Source: Cupriavidus oxalaticus (GTDB taxonomy: Bacteria; Pseudomonadota; Gammaproteobacteria; Burkholderiales; Burkholderiaceae). From it: 64,000 nucleotides of DNA. The DNA is taken from NCBI RefSeq assembly GCF_016894385.1, contig NZ_CP069812.1, forward strand, positions 1,922,001 through 1,986,000, given 5' to 3'. The notes beneath the pieces were generated by a model. It saw only the letters and a list, made by a program, of their open reading frames with translations. It was not told the DNA's origin and made no database searches. Shown piece after piece: positions 8,511 through 17,011 of the stretch (positions within the stretch are counted from its first letter, which is position 1; every line of letters begins with the position of its first letter). Both the position numbers and the translations under genes were made by a program.

Positions 8511-8867
8511 AGTCGTCTCCGGCCCCATGGCCACCTTGGTCCCGACCCGCTGTCACCCGTCTGTCGAAGGCTGCATCGGTGTGCGCTGCCCTCTTGTGAC
8601 AGCAAGTATCGGCGGCCACCGCTTTCTCTCCTAGAAGGCTTCGCTGAGTTGTTCGTCAGAATTGGGGGCCATCTTGTCAGGTTTCCCTGACATGGGGCTG
8701 ACCACTTGTCCAGGGACTCACAGGACGAAAGGACACGATGTCGGCATTGGTGCACGAGTGCGGCGGCAAACCTTAGTCGATTTGATGCAAAACAAATCGA
8801 AACGGCCGCCGCTTGCCAAAGTGAAAGCACCCGGCGCGCACCGCGGCCGCTTCTTCAGGAGACGACG
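8511..8867. promoter_or_regulatory. Divergent control region between fnr and hsp20
   Basis: No gene is seen. The stretch holds a 7-bp inverted repeat, TGTCAGG-TTTC-CCTGACA at 8675-8692, without a T-run, and the extended FNR-type dyad at 8777-8800. The first could be an operator for an unknown regulator; the second is described separately. Confidence 0.5.
8777..8800 (+). promoter_or_regulatory. FNR-type dyad upstream of hsp20
   Basis: TCGATTTG and CAAATCGA are perfect 8-bp arms around an 8-base spacer. Inside, TTGAT-GCAA-AACAA (8782-8795) matches the FNR consensus with one mismatch. The centre at 8788.5 would put the start of transcription near 8830, 38 bases before the hsp20 ATG. The -10 there is poor. 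Confidence 0.6.
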
Positions 8868-9290
8868 ATGAGCAACATCCGACGCTATGACCCGTTCTCG
8901 ATCGAACCGCTTGGCGACATGCTGCAAGGCATGTTTCGCAACCTGCGGCTCGGTGCCGAGGCCGAACTGCCCTTCAAGGTCGACGTGACCGAATCCGACG
9001 GCAGCTATGCCATTACCGCCGACTTGCCAGGCGTGAAAAAGGAAGACATCAACGTCAGCGTGGATCGCGGCACGGTCATGATCACCGCCAAGCTCGAAAA
9101 GGCATCCGAGGTCAAGGAAGGGGATCGGGTAATCCGGCAGGAGCGCTACAGCGGTTCCATGCAGCGAGCCTTCACGCTGGACGGCAACATCGACACAAAC
9201 AAGATCGATGCCAGCTTCCAGGACGGTGTGCTGCGTGTCGTGCTACCCAAGAAGGAAGCGTCGCCGCAGCAGCGCGTGACCATCCGCTAA
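8868..9290 (+). CDS. Hsp20/alpha-crystallin small heat shock protein
   Basis: This 140-residue small heat-shock chaperone binds unfolding proteins without ATP. Seen: a short N-terminal arm (MSNIRRYDPFSIEPL), an alpha-crystallin domain from about 40 to 130 containing YAITADLPGVKKEDINVSV, and the GVLRVVLPKKE strand near the end. The start at 8868 has AGGAG 6 bases upstream; the frame is open further upstream but without a ribosome site. It follows the FNR-type dyad and shares the direction of the BON gene behind it. This suggests chaperone induction at low oxygen rather than by heat alone. Confidence 0.93.
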   Translation: MSNIRRYDPFSIEPLGDMLQGMFRNLRLGAEAELPFKVDVTESDGSYAITADLPGVKKEDINVSVDRGTVMITAKLEKASEVKEGDRVIRQERYSGSMQRAFTLDGNIDTNKIDASFQDGVLRVVLPKKEASPQQRVTIR

Positions 9291-9306
9291 CCCGGCGCGA
9301 CAGGAC

Positions 9307-9324
9307 GGCGCCGCTTGCGGCGCC
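9307..9324. repeat. GC hairpin between hsp20 and the BON gene
   Basis: GGCGCCGC and GCGGCGCC pair around a TT loop. There is no following T-run, so it is more likely an mRNA stabiliser or processing hairpin than a terminator. Confidence 0.4.
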
Positions 9325-9345
9325 CGCTTCTTGCAGGGGGACATG

Positions 9346-9993
9346 ATGAAAACCGATCATCAAATTCAGAAGGAAGTGAGCGAAGAGCTCGACTGGGATC
9401 CGTCCATTGACGCGGCGGCCATTGGTGTCGAAGTCAACGAGGGCATCGTCACGCTGAATGGTCATCTGCCCAGCTATGCCGCGAAGCTTGCTGCCGAACG
9501 GGCGGCGGAACGCGTTGCCGGCGTGCGGGCGGTCGTCGTCAAGCTGGACGTGCATCCACCCGGTGCACTCGATGACGAGTCCATTGCCGAGGCGGCCCGG
9601 GATGCGCTGCAATGGCACGTACATGTACCCGCGGATGCGATCATGGTCCGCGTCGAGCGAGGCTGGGTAACGTTGGCCGGCGATGTCGACTGGGGCTATC
9701 AGAAAAAGCTTGCAGAGCGCACGGTGGGCCAACTGCGCGGCGTCATTGGCGTCGTCAACAATATTCGCCTCAATGCCACGGCCGTGCCACCCGACATCGA
9801 AAGACGGATCGAAGAGGCCCTGAAGCGGCACGCCGCACGCGAGGCGCACCATATCACCGTCAAGGTGGAACGGGGCACGGCCACCCTCCAGGGCGAGGTC
9901 GACTCGCTGGCCGACCGTCGTGCGGCCGTCGGCGCGGTGTGGTCTGCGCCCGGCATCTCGGCCGTTATCGACCAACTTGAAACCAGGCGCTGA
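9346..9993 (+). CDS. Triple BON-domain (OsmY-like) protein
   Basis: A 215-residue protein of three consecutive BON domains (about 5-70, 78-145, 150-215). Each carries the pattern of an Ile/Val-rich strand followed by VxLxG (GIVTLNGHLPS, GWVTLAGDVDW, GTATLQGEVDS). BON domains bind phospholipid or membranes and occur in OsmY-type stress proteins. There is no evident signal peptide, so a cytosolic or membrane-peripheral role is likely. ATG at 9346 is preferred because AGGGGG lies 5 bases before it; an ATG at 9343 is too close. It appears co-transcribed with hsp20, 55 bases upstream. Confidence 0.87.
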   Translation: MKTDHQIQKEVSEELDWDPSIDAAAIGVEVNEGIVTLNGHLPSYAAKLAAERAAERVAGVRAVVVKLDVHPPGALDDESIAEAARDALQWHVHVPADAIMVRVERGWVTLAGDVDWGYQKKLAERTVGQLRGVIGVVNNIRLNATAVPPDIERRIEEALKRHAAREAHHITVKVERGTATLQGEVDSLADRRAAVGAVWSAPGISAVIDQLETRR

Positions 9994-10049
9994 CGCACTA
10001 TCCCGGGCGCGCGCAAATCAGACAAGGACACCCTGGATGATGATCCGCC

Positions 10050-12764
10050 ATGACAGTCCGTAACCTCCATGCCCTGTTTCGCCCCCGCTCGGTCGCTTTG
10101 ATCGGCGCGACGATGCGGCCGCTCAGCGTCGGGGCCACCGTACTGGCCAACCTGACCGCGGGCGGCTTCGCCGGCCCGGTTTACCTGGTCAATCCCAAGT
10201 ACGCCACGCTCGCCGGCAGGCCCTGCTACCCGTCTGTCGACGCCCTTCCCGCGCCGCCCGACCTGGCGGTGCTCTGTACGCCCGCTGCCACCATACCCAG
10301 GCTCATCACCGAGCTCGGTGCCGCCGGCACGCGCGCGGCCATCGTGCTGAGCGCCGGCTTCGAGGGACCGGCGGACAGCGCCGCCGGCGCCATGCGTCAG
10401 GCCATCCTGGAAGCGGCGCGGCCCCATCTGCTAAGGATCCTGGGACCGAACTGCGTCGGCCTCGTTGCCTCGGGCATCGGCCTGAACGCGAGCTTCGCGC
10501 CCGGCACGGCCATCCGTGGCAGCCTGGCATTCGCCACGCAGTCCGGCGCGCTGGCCACGGCGGTACTCGACTGGGCACGATCGCGGCAGATCGGCTTTTC
10601 TCACTTCATCTCTCTCGGTGACAGTGCCGACGTGGACGTGGCCGATGTGCTCGACTACCTGGCTAGCGACAGCGCGACGCGCGCCATCCTGCTCTATGTC
10701 GAGGCCATCCGGCATGGTTCGAAGTTCATGTCGGCGGCGCGCGCTGCGGCCCGCAGCAAGCCGGTACTGATCGTCAAGGCCGGGCGCTCGGCGCAGTCAG
10801 CGCGCGCCGCCGCTTCTCATACCGGCGCGCTGGCCGGCGCCGACGGGGTCTATGACGCCGCGATCCGGCGAGCCGGCATGTTACGGATCGATAGCACGGA
10901 GGCGCTGTTCGACGCGGTCGAGATGCTGGCGCGGCTGCACGGCGTGCATGGCACGCGCCTTGCCATCCTGACCAACGGCGGCGGCGCCGGCGTGATGGCG
11001 ACCGACGCGCTCGCGGACGGCGGCGGGATCCTGGCCAGCCTCTCGGACCAGACCTTGGCCAGGCTGGACGACGTGCTTCCCGCCACTTGGCCGCGCGCCA
11101 ATCCGGTCGACATCATCGGCGATGCGCCCGTCGGGCGCTACCAGAAGGCGCACGCCATCCTGTGCGATGCACCGGAGGTCGATGCCGTGCTGATGATCCA
11201 TGCCCCCACGGCCATCGTCCCCGCCACGGAGATTGCTGCCGCGCTTGTCAGTGCGCCGCCCGGCGGCAAGCCGCTGCTGACTGCGTGGCTCGGCGGGGAT
11301 GCGGTGCAACAGGCGCGCCGCTTGTGCCAGCGCGCCGGCTTGCCGACCTTCGAGACACCCGAACAGGCCGTGCGCACATTCCTGCAGGCCTGCGAGTACC
11401 GCGACAACCAGCAGCTATTGATGCGCACCCCGCCTGCCGACGACACGTCGGCGCCAACCGACAAGGTCACAGCGCGTGGGATCGTCGCCGATGCGCTGCG
11501 CAGTGGCAGACGGACGTTGACAGAACCGGAGGCAAAAGAAGCATTGGCAGCCTATGGCATCCCGGTGGTCCCGACCGCAACGGCGGAAAACGTCGACGAC
11601 GCAGTGCGGCAGGCCGCATTGCTGGGCTATCCCGTTGCACTGAAGATCCTTTCCGGCGATATCACACACAAAGCCACCGCCGGAGGCGTGGCATTGGGGC
11701 TGGCCGACGCTGCCGCCGTGCGTAGCGCCGGCAACGCCATGCTCGCGCGGATCCGGCAGGAGCTTCCGGATGCACGGCTGGACGGATTCACCGTCCAGCC
11801 AATGGTCAGCTTCAGCGACAGTTTCGAACTGATCGCCGGTGTCACGACGGATGCCGTGTTCGGGCCGGTGCTGCTGTTCGGCCACGGCGGCGTCAACACC
11901 GAGCATATCCGGGACACCGCCATCGCGCTGCCGCCGCTCGATGCCTTGCTCGCCCAGGACCTGGTCTCGCGTACCCGCGTCGGCCGCCTGCTGCAAGGCT
12001 GGCGGGGGCATCCGGGCATCGATCGGGAGCGCCTGCTCCACGCACTGGTGCAGCTGTCCCGCATGGTGTGCGACATCCCCGAGATCGCCGAACTCGACGT
12101 CAATCCCTTGCTGGCAAGCCCCCATGGCGTGATTGCGCTCGACGCGCGCATCGCCGTGGCCGTTCCGTCCGGCGGAGGACCGCGGCTGTCCATCCAGCCC
12201 TATCCGGAAGCGCTGGAGGAGCGCATCGCGTGCAATGGGCACGACTACCTGATACGTCCGGTGCGGCCGACGGATGAGGCTGCCTACCAGGCCTATTTTC
12301 GTCAGCTCACGCCGGAGGATATCCACGCACGCTACTTCTGTGCGTTCCGCGAGCCCGACCACGACCGACTCGCGCGGCTGACGCAGATCGACTACGCGCG
12401 CGAAATGGTCTTTGTTGCGACGACCACGGATGCTTCGGGCCGGTGCGCGATGCTGGGCGAGGTGCGCGCCATTGCGGACCCGGACAATGTCCAGGCCGAG
12501 TTCGGCATCGCCGTGCGCTCGGATTGCCACGGACAGGGATTGGGAAAGCTGTTGCTCGACAAGATGGTGCGCTATGCACGTGCAAGAGGCATCGGCGCGC
12601 TGGTGGGCGCTACCTTGCCGCACAACGCCGCCATGCTTGGGCTGGCGCGCAGCTGCGGGTTCACCGTCAAAGCCACGCCAGGCAACGAAGGCGTCAGCCT
12701 GCACCTTGCACTGGGGGAAGATGGCTCAAGGCCAGTGCGCCCGGACCTTGTCAGGAAACGCTGA
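10050..12764 (+). CDS. Pat-type protein: ADP-forming acyl-CoA synthetase fused to GNAT acetyltransferase
   Basis: This 904-residue protein has the layout of PatZ/YfiQ lysine acetyltransferases. It has a CoA-binding domain (about 5-130, starting LFRPRSVALIGAT), a succinyl-CoA-ligase-like part (to about 450), an ATP-grasp region (about 480-710, ALKILSGDITHKATAGGV), and a C-terminal GNAT domain (about 730-890) with the acetyl-CoA loop HGQGLGKLLL. PatZ-like enzymes acetylate and silence acetyl-CoA synthetase and other proteins, often in response to energy state. Its place behind usp, hsp20 and BON genes fits metabolic slow-down. It could instead be an acyl-CoA synthetase; the GNAT domain favours Pat. 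Confidence 0.87.
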   Translation: MTVRNLHALFRPRSVALIGATMRPLSVGATVLANLTAGGFAGPVYLVNPKYATLAGRPCYPSVDALPAPPDLAVLCTPAATIPRLITELGAAGTRAAIVLSAGFEGPADSAAGAMRQAILEAARPHLLRILGPNCVGLVASGIGLNASFAPGTAIRGSLAFATQSGALATAVLDWARSRQIGFSHFISLGDSADVDVADVLDYLASDSATRAILLYVEAIRHGSKFMSAARAAARSKPVLIVKAGRSAQSARAAASHTGALAGADGVYDAAIRRAGMLRIDSTEALFDAVEMLARLHGVHGTRLAILTNGGGAGVMATDALADGGGILASLSDQTLARLDDVLPATWPRANPVDIIGDAPVGRYQKAHAILCDAPEVDAVLMIHAPTAIVPATEIAAALVSAPPGGKPLLTAWLGGDAVQQARRLCQRAGLPTFETPEQAVRTFLQACEYRDNQQLLMRTPPADDTSAPTDKVTARGIVADALRSGRRTLTEPEAKEALAAYGIPVVPTATAENVDDAVRQAALLGYPVALKILSGDITHKATAGGVALGLADAAAVRSAGNAMLARIRQELPDARLDGFTVQPMVSFSDSFELIAGVTTDAVFGPVLLFGHGGVNTEHIRDTAIALPPLDALLAQDLVSRTRVGRLLQGWRGHPGIDRERLLHALVQLSRMVCDIPEIAELDVNPLLASPHGVIALDARIAVAVPSGGGPRLSIQPYPEALEERIACNGHDYLIRPVRPTDEAAYQAYFRQLTPEDIHARYFCAFREPDHDRLARLTQIDYAREMVFVATTTDASGRCAMLGEVRAIADPDNVQAEFGIAVRSDCHGQGLGKLLLDKMVRYARARGIGALVGATLPHNAAMLGLARSCGFTVKATPGNEGVSLHLALGEDGSRPVRPDLVRKR

Positions 12765-12842
12765 CATGGCCTTCTCCGGCCCTGACCCCACGTTCAGCCG
12801 TCACCTATTTGCCACTGCGGGGATAAACCAGACACTAGTGTC

Positions 12843-13235
12843 ATGCCCGAGGCCAGTCCAACCCACATCCCTACGCTGTATCTCGTCGAGCCGTCGAATT
12901 CGCTCCGCGGTCGGCAGTTGAGCATGCTTGCCCGCATTGCCGGTATCCGCGTCATCGCGGCCGGCGCCAGCGCCAGCAGCGAGCTGGCTTGCCTCTCGCA
13001 CTACCAGCCCGACATCGTGGTCATCGGCCTGGGCACCGCCAGCACGCGCGCGCTGCACGACGTCAGGGCGATCCGGTCCGCGTTGCCTGGCTGCATCCTG
13101 CTCGTGCTGGTCGATACCCTGGCGCAACCGCTTCGGCGTGCCTGCCTGAAGGCAGGTGGCGATTATTGCTTTGACCGAACCCTGGAGCTGGATGCGATAC
13201 GTACGACGCTGGGACGCCTGGCGCTCGGTGCATGA
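12843..13235 (+). CDS. Receiver-like protein without the phospho-acceptor Asp
   Basis: This 130-residue protein has the alternating beta/alpha pattern of a response-regulator receiver and no output domain. The strand that normally ends in the phosphorylated Asp reads DIVVIGLGTAS, with Gly in place of Asp. The usual C-terminal Lys after the AGADxYxxK-like stretch is also altered (AGGDYCFDRT). It is therefore probably a pseudo-receiver acting by protein contact. It converges on the NarL-type regulator gene and may modulate that system. The start follows 78 bases of non-coding sequence after the Pat gene. Confidence 0.65.
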   Translation: MPEASPTHIPTLYLVEPSNSLRGRQLSMLARIAGIRVIAAGASASSELACLSHYQPDIVVIGLGTASTRALHDVRAIRSALPGCILLVLVDTLAQPLRRACLKAGGDYCFDRTLELDAIRTTLGRLALGA

Positions 13236-13273
13236 CTGCGATGCCCGTCCTGGCCGGCCCCTCCCGGCCCCTC

Positions 13274-13921
13274 CTACAGATCCACGTCTTCATCGAACAA
13301 ATGGTTTCGCATCGCGTAGCGCAATAGCATGGCCTCGTTGGGCATCTGCATTTTTTCCATCAGGCGCATCTTGTATGTGCTGACCGTCTTTGCACTGACG
13401 CACAGAGCCGAGGCAATGGCCGTGATGGACTCACCCATCACGAGCCGCCGGTACACTTCCAGCTCCCGGTCCGATAGCCGCAGGTGAGGCAGGTCATCGG
13501 TCTGGTCCTTGATGCCACTGGCCAGCTTGGCGGCCATGCCCTGGCTGACATAAGTCCCGCCGCGGGCCACCTGTTCGATGGCGGATACCAACTCGGTCGC
13601 CGCGCTCTCCTTGGTCAGGTAGCCAGCCGCCCCCGCCTGGAAGGCTCGTACGATGTATTGCTCTTCGGCGTGCATGGTCAGGACCAGGATGCGCAATGCG
13701 GGCTCATCGGCACGCAACAGCCGGATGAGCTCCAGGCCGCTCCGTCCCGGCATGGACAGGTCCAGCAACAGCACTTGCGGGCGACAGTCCCTTACCATTT
13801 TCGGCACCTGTGAGCCGTCGGCCGCTTCGCCCACAACCTGGAACACGCCGGCACGCTCCAGAATATGCCGTAATCCGTCGCGCACCACGGCGTGGTCATC
13901 CGCAATCATCACGCGTGTCAT
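13274..13921 (-). CDS. NarL/FixJ family response regulator
   Basis: A 215-residue two-domain regulator. The receiver (about 1-120) has the acidic pair in IADDH, the phospho-acceptor Asp in LLLDLSMPG, and Lys in YLTKES. The LuxR-type helix-turn-helix (about 145-210) begins LSDRELEVYRRL and contains CVSAKTVSTYKMRLMEKM. The start at 13921 follows GGGAG; a longer open frame upstream is antisense to the next gene. No partner kinase is in the window. It lies 46 bases downstream of a tandem Usp gene on the same strand, so the two may be co-expressed. Confidence 0.9.
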   Translation of the reverse strand: MTRVMIADDHAVVRDGLRHILERAGVFQVVGEAADGSQVPKMVRDCRPQVLLLDLSMPGRSGLELIRLLRADEPALRILVLTMHAEEQYIVRAFQAGAAGYLTKESAATELVSAIEQVARGGTYVSQGMAAKLASGIKDQTDDLPHLRLSDRELEVYRRLVMGESITAIASALCVSAKTVSTYKMRLMEKMQMPNEAMLLRYAMRNHLFDEDVDL

Positions 13922-13967
13922 GCCTTGTCTCCCAGGTCGCTGGGCCAGTGAACAGTCAAGCCCGGCT

Positions 13968-14828
13968 TCAGTGCGACATGAAGACCGGGAAGGCAGACTG
14001 GCGTAGCAGGCAGCGGGTCGATCCTCCCAGCACAAGCTCGCGCAGGCGCGAGTGGCCATAGCCGCCTGCAACGAGCAGGCCGGCCTGCACGGCGTCGACA
14101 AGCCGCGGCAGCGCCTCATCCGGGTCACCCTGCTCCACGTGCAGGTCAGCCTCGACGCCGTGGCTAGCCAGCCAGGCCACGAGGCGCTGGCCGCTCTCGT
14201 GGCTCGCGTCGCTTTCATGGGTTTCGTGACCCGGCGGCTCACGGCTTTCGTTCACCGTCGCAACCACCAGGACAGACACCGCGGCGGCACGCGCCAGCCA
14301 CGGCATCGCATCCGCTACAGCCCGCGCGGCCGCCCGCGAGCCATTCCACGCTATCGCGACGCGGCCTTCCAGTGTCGGGCCGGCCAGCCCCGGCAACAGC
14401 AGGATGGGCCGTCCGGCTTGCAGCATCACATACTCGGCAACGCCCGACAGTCCGACGGGAACGTCGGTATGTACGGAGGGCGGTCCGGGCAGGATAAGGT
14501 CGGCGAAACGGCCGTGTGTAGCCAGCGCCCAGCCGGCTTCAGCTTCAACCACGACATGCCGCGTTGGAATTGTCGGCGAGACGCGCCCGACCCACTCCCG
14601 CAGCGCCTCATGGTGTCTCGCAGCCAGGCGCTGGAGCTTGTCCCGTGCGAGGGCGGCGTATTGTCCAGCCTCTTCCCCTGCACTGCGAAACGGCTCCAGC
14701 TGCGTCCCGGTTGCGGTGAGTCCGACCACGCTGCCGGCAAATGCCGCGGCAACCTGCGCTGCGCTCTCGACGCGGGCCGCACACGCCGGCCCATCGGTCA
14801 GGTCGACAAGGATCGTCTTGAAATTCAT
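13968..14828 (-). CDS. Tandem-domain universal stress protein
   Basis: A 286-residue protein of two Usp folds, starting MNFKTILVDLTDG. The first half lacks a complete nucleotide signature. The second ends with GGYGHSRLRELVLGGSTR, the G-2X-G-9X-G motif with S/T after it, and FPVFMSH. It is the fifth usp gene in the first 15 kb and closely resembles the one at 3175-4014. It precedes the NarL-type regulator gene, an arrangement suggesting joint stress control. Confidence 0.87.
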   Translation of the reverse strand: MNFKTILVDLTDGPACAARVESAAQVAAAFAGSVVGLTATGTQLEPFRSAGEEAGQYAALARDKLQRLAARHHEALREWVGRVSPTIPTRHVVVEAEAGWALATHGRFADLILPGPPSVHTDVPVGLSGVAEYVMLQAGRPILLLPGLAGPTLEGRVAIAWNGSRAAARAVADAMPWLARAAAVSVLVVATVNESREPPGHETHESDASHESGQRLVAWLASHGVEADLHVEQGDPDEALPRLVDAVQAGLLVAGGYGHSRLRELVLGGSTRCLLRQSAFPVFMSH

Positions 14829-15175
14829 GGTTCAGGCCTGCTGGTTGTGGAGGATCGGCATGTCTTAAGTCACCTGGGCTGATACGACGCGGCCGCCCGT
14901 GGCCATGCCGCTACCAGCAAGGATGATCTTAGGACTACGATCCCGGTTCAGCCAGATCGATTGCTCCCTGCTCTGCACGGCATCGACAGGCGGCAGGCGG
15001 CGGCACATCCGGCACGAATCCGTTTGCTGACAGGGAGTTTCCTGTTATTCCCGGATACAGGCCATAACCTGTTTATCAGTAATACAGGCTACAGCTTGTA
15101 AAAGCATAAAACAGGTTATATCCTGTATGGCAACAGCAAACAACGGTCGACCACACCGGGCCGGCAGCCGCCGAT
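14829..15175. promoter_or_regulatory. Intergenic region with hipBA operator array
   Basis: No gene is seen between the divergent usp and hipB. Bases 14829-15029 hold nothing I can name. The rest carries four 16-bp operators at 15030, 15057, 15084 and 15111, described separately. Bases 15127-15175 would be the hipB leader. Confidence 0.6.
15030..15126 (+). promoter_or_regulatory. Four-site HipB operator array at 27-bp period
   Basis: Four copies of ACAGG-N6-CCTGT begin at 15030, 15057, 15084 and 15111, exactly 27 bases apart. Spacers are GAGTTT, CCATAA, CTACAG and TTATAT; the third copy ends CTTGT (one mismatch). Palindromic operators in series before hipBA are the known mode of HipB autorepression in E. 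coli, although the sequence there differs (TATCC-N8-GGATA). Confidence 0.85.
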
Positions 15176-15556
15176 ATGCACTATTCCATCCAGACACTCA
15201 GCCAGTTGCGGCCGATCCTGCAGGGCTTCCGGAAGTCCAGGGGCCTGACGCAGGCAAATATGGCGGCTTACCTCGGCGTCAGGCAGCAGACCTATGCCGA
15301 ACTGGAAGCCAACCCTGCCGCGGCCAGCGTAGAGCGGCTGTTCAAGGCGCTGCGCGTGCTGGGCGTGGAGATGGTCCTTTCCCCTGCTCCAGATACCGCC
15401 ATGCAGCCGGAACCGGAGCCTCCTTCCGGCTCCGTGACGCCGCCGGAAAAGGATCCGCGCCGGGCTACACAGGAAGAACAGCCGAAAATGCCCGCGAAGC
15501 GCAAGGCAAGCCGCACCGCCCTCGAGACCGGTCAGCCAAAGCGGGAGGACTGGTAG
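15176..15556 (+). CDS. hipB: HipB-like XRE antitoxin/repressor
   Basis: A 126-residue protein with an N-terminal Cro/C1-type helix-turn-helix (about 8-65: QGFRKSRGLTQANMAAYLGVRQQTY) and a long, polar, probably disordered C-terminal tail rich in Pro, Lys and Glu. It should bind the four upstream operators, repress the operon and neutralise HipA. The tail is longer than in E. coli HipB (88 residues). The ATG at 15176 has only a weak ribosome site. The stop is 2 bases before hipA. Confidence 0.85.
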   Translation: MHYSIQTLSQLRPILQGFRKSRGLTQANMAAYLGVRQQTYAELEANPAAASVERLFKALRVLGVEMVLSPAPDTAMQPEPEPPSGSVTPPEKDPRRATQEEQPKMPAKRKASRTALETGQPKREDW

Positions 15557-15558
15557 CC

Positions 15559-16887
15559 ATGACGCGCGGCACGCACGCGAAGCGTCTCGACCTGTGGATG
15601 AACGGCTTGCCGGTGGGTCACTGGGAAACCGCGCCCGCCGGCGACCGGCTGGCCTATCGCGAAGACTGGATTGCCGACCCGCAAGGCCGGCCGCTGTCCT
15701 TGTCATTGCCCTTTACGCCGGGCAACCAGCCACACCGCGGACCGGTAGTCGCCAACTATTTCGACAACCTGCTGCCCGACAGCGATGCCATCAGGCGGCG
15801 CATCGCGGCCCGGTATCAGACCGGCGGGACCGACGCCTTCGCGCTGCTGGCCAGGCTCGGCCGCGACTGCGCCGGCGCCCTGCAGATGCTGCCGCCGCAG
15901 GAAGCGCCGATGGCGTTGAAGCGCGTCCAGGGCCGCCCGCTGTCGGAGACGGAGATCGCCACCCTGCTGCACGAGGCCACGGCCGAGCCCGTGCTCGGGC
16001 TGCGCGAGCCTATCGATGACCTGCGCCTGTCAATTGCCGGCGCACAGGAAAAGACCGCGCTGCTGCGCTGGGACGGGCAATGGCTGTTGCCGCAAGGCAG
16101 TACGCCGACCACGCATATCTTCAAGCTGCCCATGGGACTGGTGGGCAATATGCGCGCCGACATGCGGACCTCGGTGGAAAACGAATGGCTCTGCGCCAGG
16201 ATCGTCGCCGCGTTTGGCCTGCCGGTCGCTGCCTGCGAGATCGCCCGCTTCGGGGATACCAAGGCGCTGGTCGTCGAACGCTTCGACCGCAAGCCCTCGG
16301 CAGACGGTTCCTGGCTGCTGCGCCTGCCGCAGGAAGACATGTGCCAGGCCACCGGGACGTCGGCATTGCAGAAGTACGAGTCGGACGGCGGGCCTGGCAT
16401 CCAGCAGATCGCAGACATCCTCTCGGGCTCGCGCTCGGCGCTGTCCGATCGCCGCAACTTCTTCCTCGCGCAGATCGTCTTCTGGCTGCTCGCGGCCACG
16501 GATGGACATGGCAAGAACTTCAGCATCAGCCACCTGCCGGGCAGCCGATATGAGGCGACGCCGCTGTATGACATCCTGTCGGCGCATCCGATCATCGGCA
16601 AAGGCAAGAACCAGGTGGCGCCGCAACGGGCCCGGCTGGCGATGGCGTTGCACGGCAAGAATTCGCACTACGCCATCCAGGAGATCCAGCGGCGGCACTG
16701 GTTTGCCCAGGGACAGCGCATCGGCTTCTCGCCCGACGATGTCGAGTCGATGCTCGACGAGGTCATGTCGCAGACCAGCCGGGCTATCGACGCCGCCGCT
16801 TCCGCGCTGCCGCCGGAATTCCCCATGGACCTGGCCGATGCGATCTTCGATGGCATGCGCCGGCAGCAGCGGCGCCTGGCCGCCTGA
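15559..16887 (+). CDS. hipA: HipA-family serine/threonine kinase toxin
   Basis: A 442-residue HipA-like kinase; in E. coli HipA phosphorylates glutamyl-tRNA synthetase and causes growth arrest and persistence. Seen: the autophosphorylation loop LSIAGAQEKTALL (Ser159 equivalent to Ser150), the conserved TPTTHIFKLP, catalytic ATDGHGKNFSI (Asp315, Asn320) and metal-binding PLYDILSA (Asp338). All key residues are present, so it should be active. The start at 15559 agrees with the family; the frame is also open back to 15127 but overlaps hipB. Confidence 0.92.
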   Translation: MTRGTHAKRLDLWMNGLPVGHWETAPAGDRLAYREDWIADPQGRPLSLSLPFTPGNQPHRGPVVANYFDNLLPDSDAIRRRIAARYQTGGTDAFALLARLGRDCAGALQMLPPQEAPMALKRVQGRPLSETEIATLLHEATAEPVLGLREPIDDLRLSIAGAQEKTALLRWDGQWLLPQGSTPTTHIFKLPMGLVGNMRADMRTSVENEWLCARIVAAFGLPVAACEIARFGDTKALVVERFDRKPSADGSWLLRLPQEDMCQATGTSALQKYESDGGPGIQQIADILSGSRSALSDRRNFFLAQIVFWLLAATDGHGKNFSISHLPGSRYEATPLYDILSAHPIIGKGKNQVAPQRARLAMALHGKNSHYAIQEIQRRHWFAQGQRIGFSPDDVESMLDEVMSQTSRAIDAAASALPPEFPMDLADAIFDGMRRQQRRLAA

Positions 16888-17011
16888 GACTGGCGCCGGC
16901 TTTCATGGCGGTTGCGCCTCACCACCGCCCTCACCTTGCCACGCCGCCCAAATCTGCCTCTAATAGTCTGAACAGGCGGGTCGGCATGACCCGGGCCGGT
17001 CAGGAGGCGAA

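Noticed and set aside
8675..8692. Inverted repeat taken at first as a terminator for fnr or hsp20
   Set aside because: It has no T-run and lies upstream of both divergent genes, so it is more likely an operator.
15127..15558. Possible upstream extension of HipA starting at the ATG abutting the last operator
   Set aside because: It overlaps hipB in another frame, and HipA families begin at the ATG at 15559; the ATG at 15127 has no ribosome site.
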